NCBI RefSeq assembly: GCF_003289945.1
Contig: NZ_QMBP01000017.1
Location: 1 to 64,000 of the forward strand
Length of the DNA stretch: 64,000 nucleotides
From: Mesorhizobium hawassense
GTDB lineage: Bacteria; Pseudomonadota; Alphaproteobacteria; Rhizobiales; Rhizobiaceae
Direction of reading: 5' to 3'
Shown here: positions 17,456-26,553 of the stretch, piece by piece
Layout of the letters: the number at the start of each line of letters is the position of its first letter
Numbering within the stretch: position 1 is the first letter of the stretch
The notes under the pieces: generated by a model
Database searches by the model: none
Told to the model about the DNA's origin: nothing
The model's input: the letters and a program-made list of their open reading frames with translations, nothing else
Program-made: the position numbers and the translations under genes

Positions 17456-18079
17456 ATGGGTGAGATGAAAGCGTATCCCAAATATTTCGAGAAAATTCGA
17501 ATCCGGCCGGAGAAGGATGCGGAACTGAAGTCGCGTGCGCCGGTCTGCCAGTGGGATGGCTGCAACGAGGCCGGCACGCATCGCGCGCCGGTCGGACGAC
17601 TGAAGGAAGGCGAATATTTCCGCTTCTGCTTCGAGCATGTGCGCGAATACAACAAGGGCTTCAACTACTTCTCCGGCGTGTCCGACAGCGAGATCGCGCG
17701 CTTCCAGAAGGAGGCGCTGACCGGCCACAGGCCGACATGGCGCATGGGCGCCAATGGCGGCGGGACGCGCTCGGCGCCGGATTTCGCGCAGCAGCGTTCG
17801 GGGCGCGCCGGCTATTACAACCGCATGCGCGACCCCTTCAATCTGTTCAGCGGCGGAGCGCGGGAACCGCGCGAACGCAAGGCAAAGCCGCTTGAGGCCA
17901 AGGCGCTGGAAACGCTTGGCCTTGATACAAAGGCGACTGGTCAGGACATCAAGGCGCGTTATAAGGAACTCGTAAAGCGCCACCATCCGGATGCGAATGG
18001 CGGCGACAGAGGTTCGGAAGACCGGTTCCGCGATGTGCTGCAGGCCTATCGCGTGCTCAAGCAGGCAGGTTTGTGCTGA
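17456..18079 (+). CDS. DnaJ-domain protein with C-terminal J domain
   Basis: This 207-aa protein has its J domain at the C-terminus (about 148-205): LETLGLDTKAT, KARYKELVKRHHPDANGG with the HPD loop at 177-179, and DRFRDVLQAYRVL. The N-terminal half contains C31-x4-C36, H42, C58 and H61, a plausible zinc site. J-domain proteins recruit DnaK; the N-terminal half presumably selects the client. Alternative start ATG 17465 (MKAYPKYF) is equally likely. The gene precedes cobS by 123 bp on the same strand, with a hairpin between them. Confidence 0.88.
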   Translation: MGEMKAYPKYFEKIRIRPEKDAELKSRAPVCQWDGCNEAGTHRAPVGRLKEGEYFRFCFEHVREYNKGFNYFSGVSDSEIARFQKEALTGHRPTWRMGANGGGTRSAPDFAQQRSGRAGYYNRMRDPFNLFSGGAREPRERKAKPLEAKALETLGLDTKATGQDIKARYKELVKRHHPDANGGDRGSEDRFRDVLQAYRVLKQAGLC

Positions 18080-18100
18080 GCGGCCCTACGGTCCATGTCG

Positions 18101-18127
18101 TTTTCCAACTTTCATAAGGTTGGAAAA
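18101..18127. terminator. Hairpin between the J-domain gene and cobS
   Basis: Perfect 9-bp inverted repeat ttttccaac/gttggaaaa with a 9-base loop, 21 bp after the J-domain gene stop. The A/T-rich outer arm resembles a weak bidirectional terminator, but no run of T follows on the plus strand, so termination is uncertain. Confidence 0.4.
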
Positions 18128-18202
18128 GGCTCTAAGACCGCCCCCGGACAAAATCGATTGCCGGCGAAACGCGGCGTTTCGCCCGTGGAGACGTTGATAG
18201 TG

Positions 18203-19189
18203 ATGAACAAGGTCGATCGCGACATCGCCAACCTGCCCGACACGACGGTGTCGGTGAAGGACAAATTCGGCTTCGATTCCAAGATGGTCGTTCCCGCCTA
18301 TTCGGTCGCGACCGAGCATGTGCCGGACATCGATCCCGACTACCTGTTCGACAAGGCGACGACGCTCGCGATCCTGGCCGGCTTCGCCTACAACCGCCGC
18401 GTCATGGTGTCGGGCTATCACGGCACCGGCAAGTCGACGCATATCGAGCAGGTCGCGGCGCGGCTCAACTGGCCCTGCGTGCGCGTCAACCTCGACAGCC
18501 ATGTCAGCCGTATCGATCTCGTCGGCAAGGACGCCATCGTCGTCAAGGAAGGCCTGCAGATCACCGAATTCCGCGACGGCATCCTGCCCTGGGCCTACCA
18601 GCACAATGTCGCGCTGTGCTTCGACGAATACGACGCCGGCCGCCCGGACGTGATGTTCGTCATCCAGCGCGTGCTGGAATCGTCTGGACGCCTGACGCTG
18701 CTCGACCAGAGCCGCGTCATCCGCCCGCATCCGGCCTTCCGGCTGTTCGCCACCGCTAACACGGTCGGGCTTGGCGACACCACCGGCCTCTATCACGGCA
18801 CGCAGCAGATCAACCAGGCGCAGATGGACCGCTGGTCGATCGTCACCACGCTGAACTACCTGCCGCACGACAATGAAGTGAACATCGTGCTGGCCAAGGC
18901 CAAGCACTACCGCGACTCGAAGGGCAAGGACATCGTCAACAAGATGGTGCGCGTCGCCGACATGACGCGCTCGGCCTTCATCAATGGCGACCTTTCGACG
19001 GTCATGAGCCCGCGCACCGTCATCACCTGGGCCGAGAACGCCGAGATCTTCGGCGATGTCGGAATGGCGTTCCGGCTGACCTTCCTCAACAAATGCGACG
19101 AGCTGGAGCGTTCGGTGGTGGCCGAATTCTACCAGCGCGCCTTCGGCGAGGATTTGCCGGAGAGCGCCGCCAACGTGGTGCTGGGGTAG
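18203..19189 (+). CDS. cobS: Cobaltochelatase subunit CobS
   Basis: The 328-aa AAA+ ATPase is the MoxR-like subunit of the aerobic cobaltochelatase CobNST, which inserts cobalt into hydrogenobyrinate a,c-diamide. Walker A is GYHGTGKST (71-79), Walker B is ALCFDEYDAG near 138, and sensor regions follow (FATANTVGLGD near 190). Length matches the family (about 325-332). The ATG at 18203 gives the canonical N-terminus; an upstream in-frame ATG at 18095 lies in the hairpin region and is unlikely. cobT follows by 54 bp, and CobN is not in the window. No cobalamin riboswitch was recognised upstream. Confidence 0.96.
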   Translation: MNKVDRDIANLPDTTVSVKDKFGFDSKMVVPAYSVATEHVPDIDPDYLFDKATTLAILAGFAYNRRVMVSGYHGTGKSTHIEQVAARLNWPCVRVNLDSHVSRIDLVGKDAIVVKEGLQITEFRDGILPWAYQHNVALCFDEYDAGRPDVMFVIQRVLESSGRLTLLDQSRVIRPHPAFRLFATANTVGLGDTTGLYHGTQQINQAQMDRWSIVTTLNYLPHDNEVNIVLAKAKHYRDSKGKDIVNKMVRVADMTRSAFINGDLSTVMSPRTVITWAENAEIFGDVGMAFRLTFLNKCDELERSVVAEFYQRAFGEDLPESAANVVLG

Positions 19190-19243
19190 CGCGCAGCCGA
19201 AAGGCCTCCAGCCTTTCAGCGTCAATCGCGCAGGGAATGATCA

Positions 19244-21142
19244 ATGGCGGGTCCAGGCGACAACACGCGCAACAAGCCGAGGAACGGGTCTGAAGCCGAC
19301 AGCTTCAAGCGCGCCGTGACCGTGTGCATGCGCGCCGTCGCCGGCGACAAGGACCTCGAGGTCGGTTTCGCCAAGGACCGGCCGGCGCTGGCCGGCAACC
19401 GCGCCCGCCTGCCCGAACTGCCGAAGAAGGCTTCCCGCAATGACATCGCGATCACGCGCGGCCTGGGCGACTCCATGGCGCTGAAGCGCGCCTGTCACGA
19501 TCAGCGCATCCACAACAAGCTGGCGCCGGAAGGCAAGCTGGCGCGGGCGATCTATGACGCCGTCGAACAGGCGCGCGTCGAGGCGATCGGCAGCCGCGCC
19601 ATGCAGGGCGTGGCCGACAATATCGGCTCGATGCTCGAGGACAAATATACCAAGGCGAACCTCGTCGACGTCAGGGACAAGGCCGACGCGCCGCTCGAGG
19701 AAGCGATCGCGCTGATCGTGCGCGAAAAACTCACCGGACGGCCCGTGCCGAAGAGCGGCGAGCGGCTGGTCGACCTCTGGCGCCCGTGGGTCGAGGAGAA
19801 GGCCAGTGGCGATCTCGACGGCCTGTCGGCCAAGCTCGACGACCAGCAGGCCTTTGCCCGCGTCGTGCGCGACATGCTCGTTTCCATGGAGATGGCCGAG
19901 GAGCTCGGCGACGACCAGGAAACGGACGACACCGAGGAAAACGAAGAGAACGAGCAGCAGGGCGAGGAACAGAGCGAGGAAGGCGGTGAGGACGATTCCG
20001 GCTCCGAGCAGTCACAGTCGGAAGATGCCGAAGCCTCGGCCGACGAGGAAGAATCGGCCGAGACGGAAGCGACCGACGCCACCTCCGACGACCTCTCGGA
20101 TGAGGACGATGCCGACGCCGAGACGCCGGGCGAGGCCAAGCGCAACGACAATCCGTTCCTCAATTTGCCGAAGGAAATCGACTACAAGGTCTTCACCACC
20201 GCCTTCGACGAGACGGTGGGCGCCGAGGATCTGTGCGAGGAAGAGGAGCTCGACCGGTTGCGCGCCTTCCTCGACAAGCAACTCGCCAATCTCTCCGGCG
20301 TCGTCGGGCGGCTGGCCAACCGGCTGCAGCGCCGGCTGATGGCGCAGCAGAACCGCTCCTGGGATTTCGACCTGGAGGAAGGCTATCTCGATCCGGCCCG
20401 CCTGGTGCGCGTCGTCATCGATCCGATGCAGCCGCTATCCTTCAAGCAGGAGCGCGACACCAAGTTCCGCGACACGGTGGTGTCGCTGGTGCTCGACAAT
20501 TCGGGCTCGATGCGCGGTCGGCCGATCACGGTCGCCGCGACCTGCGCCGACATCCTGGCGCGCACGCTGGAGCGCTGCGGCGTTTCCGTGGAGATCCTCG
20601 GCTTCACCACCCGCGCCTGGAAGGGCGGACAGGCGCGCGAGAAGTGGCTGAAGGACGGCAAGCCGCCGAATCCCGGACGGCTCAACGATCTGCGCCACAT
20701 CATCTACAAATCCGCCGACCATCCGTGGCGTCGCGCGCGGCGCAATCTCGGGCTGATGATGCGCGAGGGCCTGCTCAAGGAAAACATCGACGGCGAGGCG
20801 CTGCTTTGGGCGCATAGCCGGCTGATCGCGCGGCCGGAGCAGCGCAAGATCCTGATGATGATCTCGGACGGCGCGCCGGTCGACGATTCCACGCTCTCGG
20901 TCAACCCCGGCAACTATCTGGAGCGCCACCTGCGCGCCATCATCGAACTGATCGAGACGCGTTCGCCGGTCGAGTTGCTCGCCATAGGCATCGGCCATGA
21001 CGTCACGCGCTATTATCGCCGCGCCGTCACCATCGTCGATGCCGAGGAACTGGCCGGCGCCATGACCGAGCAGCTCGCTTCGCTGTTCGGCGAGGAAAGC
21101 GCGCGCGACACGCGACGCGGTGGCTTCAGGCGCGCCGGATGA
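19244..21142 (+). CDS. cobT: Cobaltochelatase subunit CobT
   Basis: The 632-aa partner of CobS in the aerobic cobalt chelatase. It has an N-terminal chelatase domain, a strongly acidic low-complexity linker (about residues 218-298, mostly Glu/Asp/Ser), and a C-terminal vWA domain with the MIDAS motif DNSGSM at 418-423 and MISDGAPVDD near 545. The layout equals that of magnesium chelatase subunit D, and CobS/CobT assemble as stacked hexamers. Its TGA overlaps the ATG of the downstream esterase-like gene (ATGA at 21139-21142), coupling that gene to the cob operon. Confidence 0.96.
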   Translation: MAGPGDNTRNKPRNGSEADSFKRAVTVCMRAVAGDKDLEVGFAKDRPALAGNRARLPELPKKASRNDIAITRGLGDSMALKRACHDQRIHNKLAPEGKLARAIYDAVEQARVEAIGSRAMQGVADNIGSMLEDKYTKANLVDVRDKADAPLEEAIALIVREKLTGRPVPKSGERLVDLWRPWVEEKASGDLDGLSAKLDDQQAFARVVRDMLVSMEMAEELGDDQETDDTEENEENEQQGEEQSEEGGEDDSGSEQSQSEDAEASADEEESAETEATDATSDDLSDEDDADAETPGEAKRNDNPFLNLPKEIDYKVFTTAFDETVGAEDLCEEEELDRLRAFLDKQLANLSGVVGRLANRLQRRLMAQQNRSWDFDLEEGYLDPARLVRVVIDPMQPLSFKQERDTKFRDTVVSLVLDNSGSMRGRPITVAATCADILARTLERCGVSVEILGFTTRAWKGGQAREKWLKDGKPPNPGRLNDLRHIIYKSADHPWRRARRNLGLMMREGLLKENIDGEALLWAHSRLIARPEQRKILMMISDGAPVDDSTLSVNPGNYLERHLRAIIELIETRSPVELLAIGIGHDVTRYYRRAVTIVDAEELAGAMTEQLASLFGEESARDTRRGGFRRAG

Positions 21143-22155
21143 CCTTTGCGGGGCGGCGTGCGCGGCGGACGCTTCTCGCCGGCATGCTGGCCTGCGTCTC
21201 GCCGGCCGTCGCCGCCCAGCGCGCCCCCGTCGAGGCCGTCGAGATTTCGGCGCGGCCGATCAGCCAGTTTCATATCGGCCATGACGAGACGCGATTCGGG
21301 CCGCTCGAATTCGTCGGCGGGCTGGAGATGACCTCGCTGGCGCGCGATTTCGGCGCGCTGTCGGCGCTGCGCTTCCTGAAGCCGGGCAGCGACTTCATCG
21401 GCGTCGCCGACACCGGCTTCTGGTTCTTCGGCACGATCACGCATGACGCCGGCAAACGCCCGTCGGGCGTGTCGAATTTCCGCATGCAGCAGATGGTCGA
21501 CGCCTCGGGCCAGCCGATCGACAAGAAGTGGGAGGTCGATGCGGAAGGCCTTGCGGTCAAGGACGGCATCGCCACCGTCGGCTTCGAACGCGACCAGCGC
21601 GTCGCCCAGTTCAAGATCGATCCCGACAACATGAAAGCGCCGATCCGGCAGCTCGACTATCTGGTTCCCGCCAGGGAGCTGCGCCAGAACCGCGGCTTCG
21701 AGACGGTCACCCACGCCAATCCTTACGGGCAGCACGAGGGCGGGCTGGTCGTGGTCTCGGAAAGGAGCCTCGACAAGTCAGGCAACGTCTATGCCGCCAT
21801 CATCGAAGGGCCGCATAAGGGCGTCTTCACCGTCAAGCGCAACGGCGATTTCGACATCACCGACGGCGCGTTCCTGCCGGACGGCGACCTGCTGCTTCTG
21901 GAGCGTAGCTTTTCGATCGCGCGGGGGGGCAAGATGCGGCTGCGGCGCATCTATGGCGAAAGCGTCGAGAAGGGCGCGGTCGCCGACGGGCCGGTGCTGA
22001 TAGAGGCCGATATGAGCTACCAGATCGACAATATGGAAGGGCTCGACGTCTGGACCCGCGACGACGGCGCGCTGATGGTGTCGCTGATCTCCGACGACAA
22101 CCACTCGATCCTGCAGCGCAACCTTTATCTGGAATTCATCCTGCACCAGGATTGA
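21139..22155 (+). CDS. Esterase-like/phytase-like domain protein, secreted
   Basis: The 338-aa protein has an Arg-rich N-terminus and a hydrophobic signal stretch ending near AVAAQ (about residue 28). The rest matches the 'esterase-like activity of phytase' family: LEFVGGLEM near 58, GVADTGFWF near 90, DAEGLAVKDG near 132, and the C-terminal IDNMEGLDVW with SLISDDN near 315, a beta-propeller pattern with conserved Asp/Glu-Gly repeats. No enzymatic activity is established. It overlaps cobT by four bases, a surprising partner for cobalt chelatase; the operon is probably structural rather than functional. Confidence 0.85.
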   Translation: MTFAGRRARRTLLAGMLACVSPAVAAQRAPVEAVEISARPISQFHIGHDETRFGPLEFVGGLEMTSLARDFGALSALRFLKPGSDFIGVADTGFWFFGTITHDAGKRPSGVSNFRMQQMVDASGQPIDKKWEVDAEGLAVKDGIATVGFERDQRVAQFKIDPDNMKAPIRQLDYLVPARELRQNRGFETVTHANPYGQHEGGLVVVSERSLDKSGNVYAAIIEGPHKGVFTVKRNGDFDITDGAFLPDGDLLLLERSFSIARGGKMRLRRIYGESVEKGAVADGPVLIEADMSYQIDNMEGLDVWTRDDGALMVSLISDDNHSILQRNLYLEFILHQD

Positions 22156-22195
22156 CCGCTTCGGTAACGCCGTCGGCAAGTGTCCCGCAGGCGGG

Positions 22196-23011
22196 TTACC
22201 GCCCGACGTGCCGGACCTCGTTCATCACGAAATTGGCCGCGCGCTTGCTTCGGTTGCGGATCTTGAGCGTCGCGGTGTTGTCGACGAAATAGGTGTGAAG
22301 GATGCTGTCGCGCGTGCGGACCTCCGGTCCGACGGTATCGACCGCGTGCCAGGTGTCGGTGCCGACCGCGAAAGCGTAGCCGGTGTTCGGAGAAAACGAC
22401 ATGCGGTGCGAATTCTCGAAACGCCCATCCGGCCTGCGCTGGGCGAAGCGCGTGCCGATGTGGTTGATGCTGTCGTCTTCCGGCAGATAGAACTGGACGG
22501 TGATGCCCTTCCATTTCGTGTCGGTGTGGAAGCCGATCTTGTAGCCCGCCACGTCGCGCGTCAGCATCGGCACCGGATACATGCCGACTTTCATGAAGTC
22601 CGTGCCGAACCGGCGCTCCAGGCCCGGGGCAAGGCGGCGCATGAACGCGTCTTTCAGCTCCGGCGTGTGCAACGCCTTGCCGACCAAAGCCCAGACAGCG
22701 CGTTTCTCGCTGGGCAGATGGCGGATATATTCCGGGTAGAGGTCGATCTTGATCCGCGTTGCGGTTCCGTCGGCCTTGATGTTCACATTGTTGCGCCCCT
22801 TGAGCGCGCGATATTCGCGCGCTTCGGGCATGGCGGCGCGCATGCGCAGATAAAGGTCCGCCGGGAAAACGTCCGTCATTTCCAGATGCCAGAAAGGCAA
22901 TTCCACGAACGCGGCGCGGTTCACGGCTTCCACCATGTGGGAGACGACATGCTGCAGCGTTTGCGTGACCGATGCTGGCGCCGCCGCGCCGTCTATGGCC
23001 GACATGGACAT
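22196..23011 (-). CDS. Putative 2-oxoglutarate/Fe(II)-type oxygenase-fold protein, function unknown
   Basis: The 271-aa cytosolic protein carries an HxD...H facial triad: His162-x-Asp164 in GFHTDT and a distal His222 in DTWHAVD, with Arg232 or Arg234 ten to twelve residues later as a candidate 2-oxoglutarate anchor. Strands around these motifs (ITVQFYLP, GYAFAVG, ILHTYFV) fit a double-stranded beta-helix. No substrate can be inferred. It converges on the phytase-like gene. Start ATG 23011 (MSMSAID) is plausible; ATG 23005 is an alternative. The oxygenase call is by motif only. Confidence 0.65.
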   Translation of the reverse strand: MSMSAIDGAAAPASVTQTLQHVVSHMVEAVNRAAFVELPFWHLEMTDVFPADLYLRMRAAMPEAREYRALKGRNNVNIKADGTATRIKIDLYPEYIRHLPSEKRAVWALVGKALHTPELKDAFMRRLAPGLERRFGTDFMKVGMYPVPMLTRDVAGYKIGFHTDTKWKGITVQFYLPEDDSINHIGTRFAQRRPDGRFENSHRMSFSPNTGYAFAVGTDTWHAVDTVGPEVRTRDSILHTYFVDNTATLKIRNRSKRAANFVMNEVRHVGR

Positions 23012-23222
23012 CCTTCCCCCAATCTAAAACCCCGAATCCAAATTTCTCGGATACATATATCGCTGCCCGGAGCGAATGCTAACCAAAGCAGAGGCTGGAT
23101 TGCAACAATCCATCCGTCTGGTTCCAGTCGGGGTTTTCTGCATCACGAAACGGGTATGCGTCGCGACACTTCCAGGCGAATGCGTTGCAAAGGGCGCTAT
23201 TGCCGATGCCGCGGGCCGATAT

Positions 23223-24998
23223 TCAACGAACCTTGTAGATCTCGATCGGCTTTCCCGCGGTCGAACGGTCGAGCTCGAGCCATTCCGGCACGTCGCCTCG
23301 CAGCAACCCGGCGACAAGACCCTTGGGCGCGTCCAGCCCCAGCGATATCTCTTCCGTGTTGCCGCGGCAGATCGCGATCAGCCCGACATGCTCGCGCCCG
23401 ATGACGGCGCGGGCGGCGTCCGGCGTTCCCATGAAGGCGTCGAGCATGGCGAGGTTGCCGCCGACATTGCGGTGATAGGGGCCGGCCAGTGCCCGGTGGC
23501 CGGTGAACATCAATATTCCCGAACCGAGATTTGACGAGGCAAGCACCGTCGTTGCCGGCATGGCGGCAAGATCGCGGAAGTCGGCTGGCTTGCCGCAGGT
23601 CACGGCATGGTCGGGATCGGAATTGATCCGTTGCGGCGCCTTTTGGACCACGGACTGCGCCGCCACCGCGACCCCGGCCCAGGTGGCGTTGAGCGAGATC
23701 AGCCACGCCATGACGATGCCGGTGGAGACGCGCCATGAGGGCGCGGCGCTCGCCCTGAGACGGATCTTCGCAATCCAGGCCGAGAGCGGCAGCACGGCGA
23801 AGGCGACGGAGAAGGTCGAGCCGCGCACCTGCCAGAGGCTGACGGCGAAGGCGACGACGAGCAGGATGGCGGCGAGAATCTCCTCACGGCGCAGGCGACG
23901 GCAGCGCAGCTGCAGGCCGATCAGCAGGATGGCGATGAAGGGCGTCACATAGCGCGCCGCCATCAGCTTCGGCTGGTGGACCGCGACGCTCCAGAAGGGC
24001 TGGGCTTCGACCACGTCGTTCAGCCAATAGGTGCGGACGCGCTCGTTCATCGCCGCATAGGGCGATCCCAGGCATTGCGGGAAGAACATGATCGCGACGG
24101 CCGCGACCACCACCGCCAGCGCCAGCATTGAAGCCAGCCGCGCCCGCGCCGTCGATGCGGTCAACGCGGTGGCGATCGCGAGGCCGAAGCCGGAAAGTGC
24201 CGCAACCGCAAACTGGAAGGACGAGAAGGCGTCGCACTGGGTGACGCCCCAGTCGGCCGGCCGGACGGTCGCGACGAAGACCAGGGAGGCAACGCCGGCA
24301 AATCCGAGGCCGAAGCCGCGTGCTGTGACACGCTCCTTGTCGTCGAGGATGAACAGGACAGCGGCACAGATGCCGAACACCGCCACATAAGGAGCGGTCT
24401 CCATGCCGACGGCGAGCGTCAGGCCGGCGCAAATGCCTGAAAGCAGGGCTGCGGGCCGCCAGGCGGGCGCTTCCATCAGAAGCCACAGGCAGGCCGCCGT
24501 CAGCAGCAGCTGGACATTATGGTGATCGATCACGCCCGGGCTGTAGATCACCAGGAAGAAAAGGCCAGCCGTCGACAGGATGACAGCCGGCATCGCCACA
24601 TTGGCGCCGGCGAAGCGCTGCGAGGCACGTATGAGCACGAAGATGGTCAGCCCGTAGAGCAAGGTCGGCCAGATGATCTGCGCGGCCCGCTCGGCGGTGG
24701 CGGTGCTGGCGCCCAGCGCATCGAAGGCGACGACGATCAGCGCGAGCGGCGTATCGACCAGCCGCGACCAGTGCATGACGAAGCCGCCCGCCGCGCCCAT
24801 CCTGTATTGGTGGAGATCGAACCAACTCTGGCCGGCGAGCAAGTCGCGGACCTCGACCAGCCGCAGCATGCTGTCATTGTCCGCGCCATAATCGCGGAGC
24901 GTCGGAAAACCGGAAACCGCGTTGATCGTCAGCGCCACCAGCGTGGCGCACAACGCAAGCAGGAGATCATTTTTCCAACCGGTGGCTGGCACGGTCAT
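23223..24998 (-). CDS. Polytopic membrane protein resembling GT-C (STT3/PMT-type) glycosyltransferases
   Basis: The 591-aa product has about eleven hydrophobic segments, an N-terminal helix followed by an acidic DND motif (residues 40-42) and a VIDHHN motif near 155, then further helices and a soluble C-terminal domain of about 140 residues. This is the layout of GT-C enzymes that use lipid-linked sugars, where the first periplasmic loop carries an acidic metal site. No oligosaccharide cluster surrounds it, and substrate is unknown. A generic membrane protein of unknown function remains possible. Confidence 0.65.
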   Translation of the reverse strand: MTVPATGWKNDLLLALCATLVALTINAVSGFPTLRDYGADNDSMLRLVEVRDLLAGQSWFDLHQYRMGAAGGFVMHWSRLVDTPLALIVVAFDALGASTATAERAAQIIWPTLLYGLTIFVLIRASQRFAGANVAMPAVILSTAGLFFLVIYSPGVIDHHNVQLLLTAACLWLLMEAPAWRPAALLSGICAGLTLAVGMETAPYVAVFGICAAVLFILDDKERVTARGFGLGFAGVASLVFVATVRPADWGVTQCDAFSSFQFAVAALSGFGLAIATALTASTARARLASMLALAVVVAAVAIMFFPQCLGSPYAAMNERVRTYWLNDVVEAQPFWSVAVHQPKLMAARYVTPFIAILLIGLQLRCRRLRREEILAAILLVVAFAVSLWQVRGSTFSVAFAVLPLSAWIAKIRLRASAAPSWRVSTGIVMAWLISLNATWAGVAVAAQSVVQKAPQRINSDPDHAVTCGKPADFRDLAAMPATTVLASSNLGSGILMFTGHRALAGPYHRNVGGNLAMLDAFMGTPDAARAVIGREHVGLIAICRGNTEEISLGLDAPKGLVAGLLRGDVPEWLELDRSTAGKPIEIYKVR

Positions 24999-25106
24999 GC
25001 TGGTCGCGATGCCCTGGAGAGTTTTCGCGATCCTGCACCAAGGGGCGTAACAAACCGTAAAGCCGTTGCGCCATCCAGATCACAGTCCCTTTGGCTGCGA
25101 TCCAGA

Positions 25107-25781
25107 TCACAGCGTCTTGGTCGCAACCCAGATGACGTGGCGGACGCCGCGCTTGCCGCGGGCCCGCGTGTTGATCTCCTCGACCGCGAAGCCAGCCCGC
25201 TTCAGTCGCCGCGTGAAGCCGCTGTCCGGTCCCTGCGACCAGACCGCCAGCACGCCGCCGGGTTTCATTGCGGCACGTGCGGCCGCCAGGCCGGCCGCGT
25301 CATAGAGCGAATCGTTGCCCTTGTAGACGATGCCTTCGGGGCCATTGTCGACATCGAGCAAGATGGCGTCCCAGGCGGCATTCTCCGCCCTTATCATCTG
25401 ACCGACATCGGCCTCGCGGATGGCGACGCGGGGATCGTCGAGGCAGCCGTCGAAGATCGTCGACATCGGGCCGAGCGCCCAGGCGACCACCGCGGGGACA
25501 AGTTCGGCAACAGTGACGGCGGCGTCGCCGTCCAGCGCGGCGAGCGCGGCGCGCAAGGTGAAGCCCATGCCGAGCCCGCCGATGAGGACCCTTGGCTGCT
25601 TGCGGCCGGCGATCCGCTCGCAGGAAAGCCTGGCGAGCGCCTCCTCGGAACCGCTGAGGCGGCTGTTCATCAGCTCATTGGTGCCCAGCATGATCGAGAA
25701 TTCAGTGCCGCGCTGCTTCAGGCGCAGTTCCTGGCCGCCATCGGGCGTGCGGGCTGAGTCGAGCTGGACCCAAGGAATCAC
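25107..25781 (-). CDS. Spermidine synthase-like SAM-dependent protein (GTG start)
   Basis: The 224-aa protein has a class I methyltransferase/spermidine-synthase Rossmann core: VLIGGLGMGFTLRAAL near 64, VTVAELVP near 90, a DVGQMI loop near 123, and DAILLDVDNGPEG near 137. The polyamine-binding details of true SpeE proteins are not evident, so it is best called spermidine-synthase-like. The start is GTG at 25781 (MIPWVQLD); no strong ribosome-binding site is visible. A palindromic repeat lies immediately upstream and separates it from the queuosine transporter gene on the same strand. Confidence 0.8.
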   Translation of the reverse strand: MIPWVQLDSARTPDGGQELRLKQRGTEFSIMLGTNELMNSRLSGSEEALARLSCERIAGRKQPRVLIGGLGMGFTLRAALAALDGDAAVTVAELVPAVVAWALGPMSTIFDGCLDDPRVAIREADVGQMIRAENAAWDAILLDVDNGPEGIVYKGNDSLYDAAGLAAARAAMKPGGVLAVWSQGPDSGFTRRLKRAGFAVEEINTRARGKRGVRHVIWVATKTL

Positions 25782-25798
25782 GGTCTATCTTTTGGTTT

Positions 25799-25847
25799 GA
25801 GCATGATCTTTTCCAAAAACCGGGTCCCACTTTTTGGGATCATGCTC
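25799..25847. repeat. Palindromic repeat, family B copy 1
   Basis: Outer arms gagcatgatc/gatcatgctc (25799-25808 and 25838-25847) and inner arms ccaaaaa/tttttgg form a long hairpin with a loop starting accgg. The right arm supplies the last codons and the TGA stop of the minus-strand transporter gene (25840-25842). Copies at 29662, 30148 and 61711 share the asymmetry (ccg near the left arm, cac before the right). Confidence 0.88.
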
Positions 25848-26526
25848 TAGCCGCAATTGCCGGCTGGCTCCAGCGGGTGGCGAGCAGCCGGTAGGGGATC
25901 AACGCCACCACGGCGATGATCAGCTTCACCGAGAGATCGCCAAGCGCCCAGGACACCCAGCGCATGGTCTCGACCGGCAGCACGCCCATCAGCGGCGCCG
26001 TCTCCAGCGCAAAGCCGTCATTGGGGCCGGCAAAGGCGAAGGCGGCGGCAAAGGCGACGCCGAAGAAAACGACGGTGTCGAACACCGAGCCGACCAGCGT
26101 GCCGACGATCGGCGCGCGCCACCAGCTCTGCCGGCGCAGCCGGTTGAAGACGGTAACGTCGAGCAGTTGCGCGGTGAGGAAGGCAGCGCCGGAGGCAGCG
26201 GCGATACGCACCAGCCGGTCGGCGGCGGTCTCGAATTCGATCAGGCCATGGCGAAACAGGAAGGGCGGGACCAGGATCGAGCAGATCACCGCCGTCATGA
26301 AGCCGACGAACACCACCTTGCGCGCCACGGCCGGGCCGTAGCGGCGGTTGGCGAGGTCGGTGACCAGGAAGGAGAAGGGATAGGTGAAGGCGCCCCAGGT
26401 GAGCACGTCCGCCAGCGCCAGGCTGCCGACCTGGCCCTGCATCGGGAACTGCACGAGGATATTGGAGGCCACGACGACAAGCGCCATGGCGGCCACGAAG
26501 GGCAGGTATCGTGTCAGGAAATTCAT
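25840..26526 (-). CDS. Queuosine precursor transporter (YhhQ family)
   Basis: The 228-aa inner-membrane protein has six predicted helices and the family segments NILVQFP near 22, TYPFSFLVTDLANRRYG near 48 and FDTVVFF near 150. YhhQ proteins import preQ0/preQ1-type 7-deazaguanines for tRNA queuosine. Its TGA and final Arg-Ala codons come from the right arm of a family B palindrome, so the gene's 3' end appears set by the repeat. rpmB lies 110 bp upstream on the same strand, separated by two hairpins. Confidence 0.9.
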   Translation of the reverse strand: MNFLTRYLPFVAAMALVVVASNILVQFPMQGQVGSLALADVLTWGAFTYPFSFLVTDLANRRYGPAVARKVVFVGFMTAVICSILVPPFLFRHGLIEFETAADRLVRIAAASGAAFLTAQLLDVTVFNRLRRQSWWRAPIVGTLVGSVFDTVVFFGVAFAAAFAFAGPNDGFALETAPLMGVLPVETMRWVSWALGDLSVKLIIAVVALIPYRLLATRWSQPAIAARA

Positions 26527-26553
26527 TTTTTTATCCTGGGTAATGGAACCAGC

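Noticed and set aside
18080..18202. Cobalamin riboswitch before cobS
   Set aside because: The region is short (123 bp) and lacks the conserved B12-box; it holds only a 9-bp hairpin.
19890..20140. Low-complexity gag-rich stretch
   Set aside because: It encodes the acidic linker of CobT, normal for the family.
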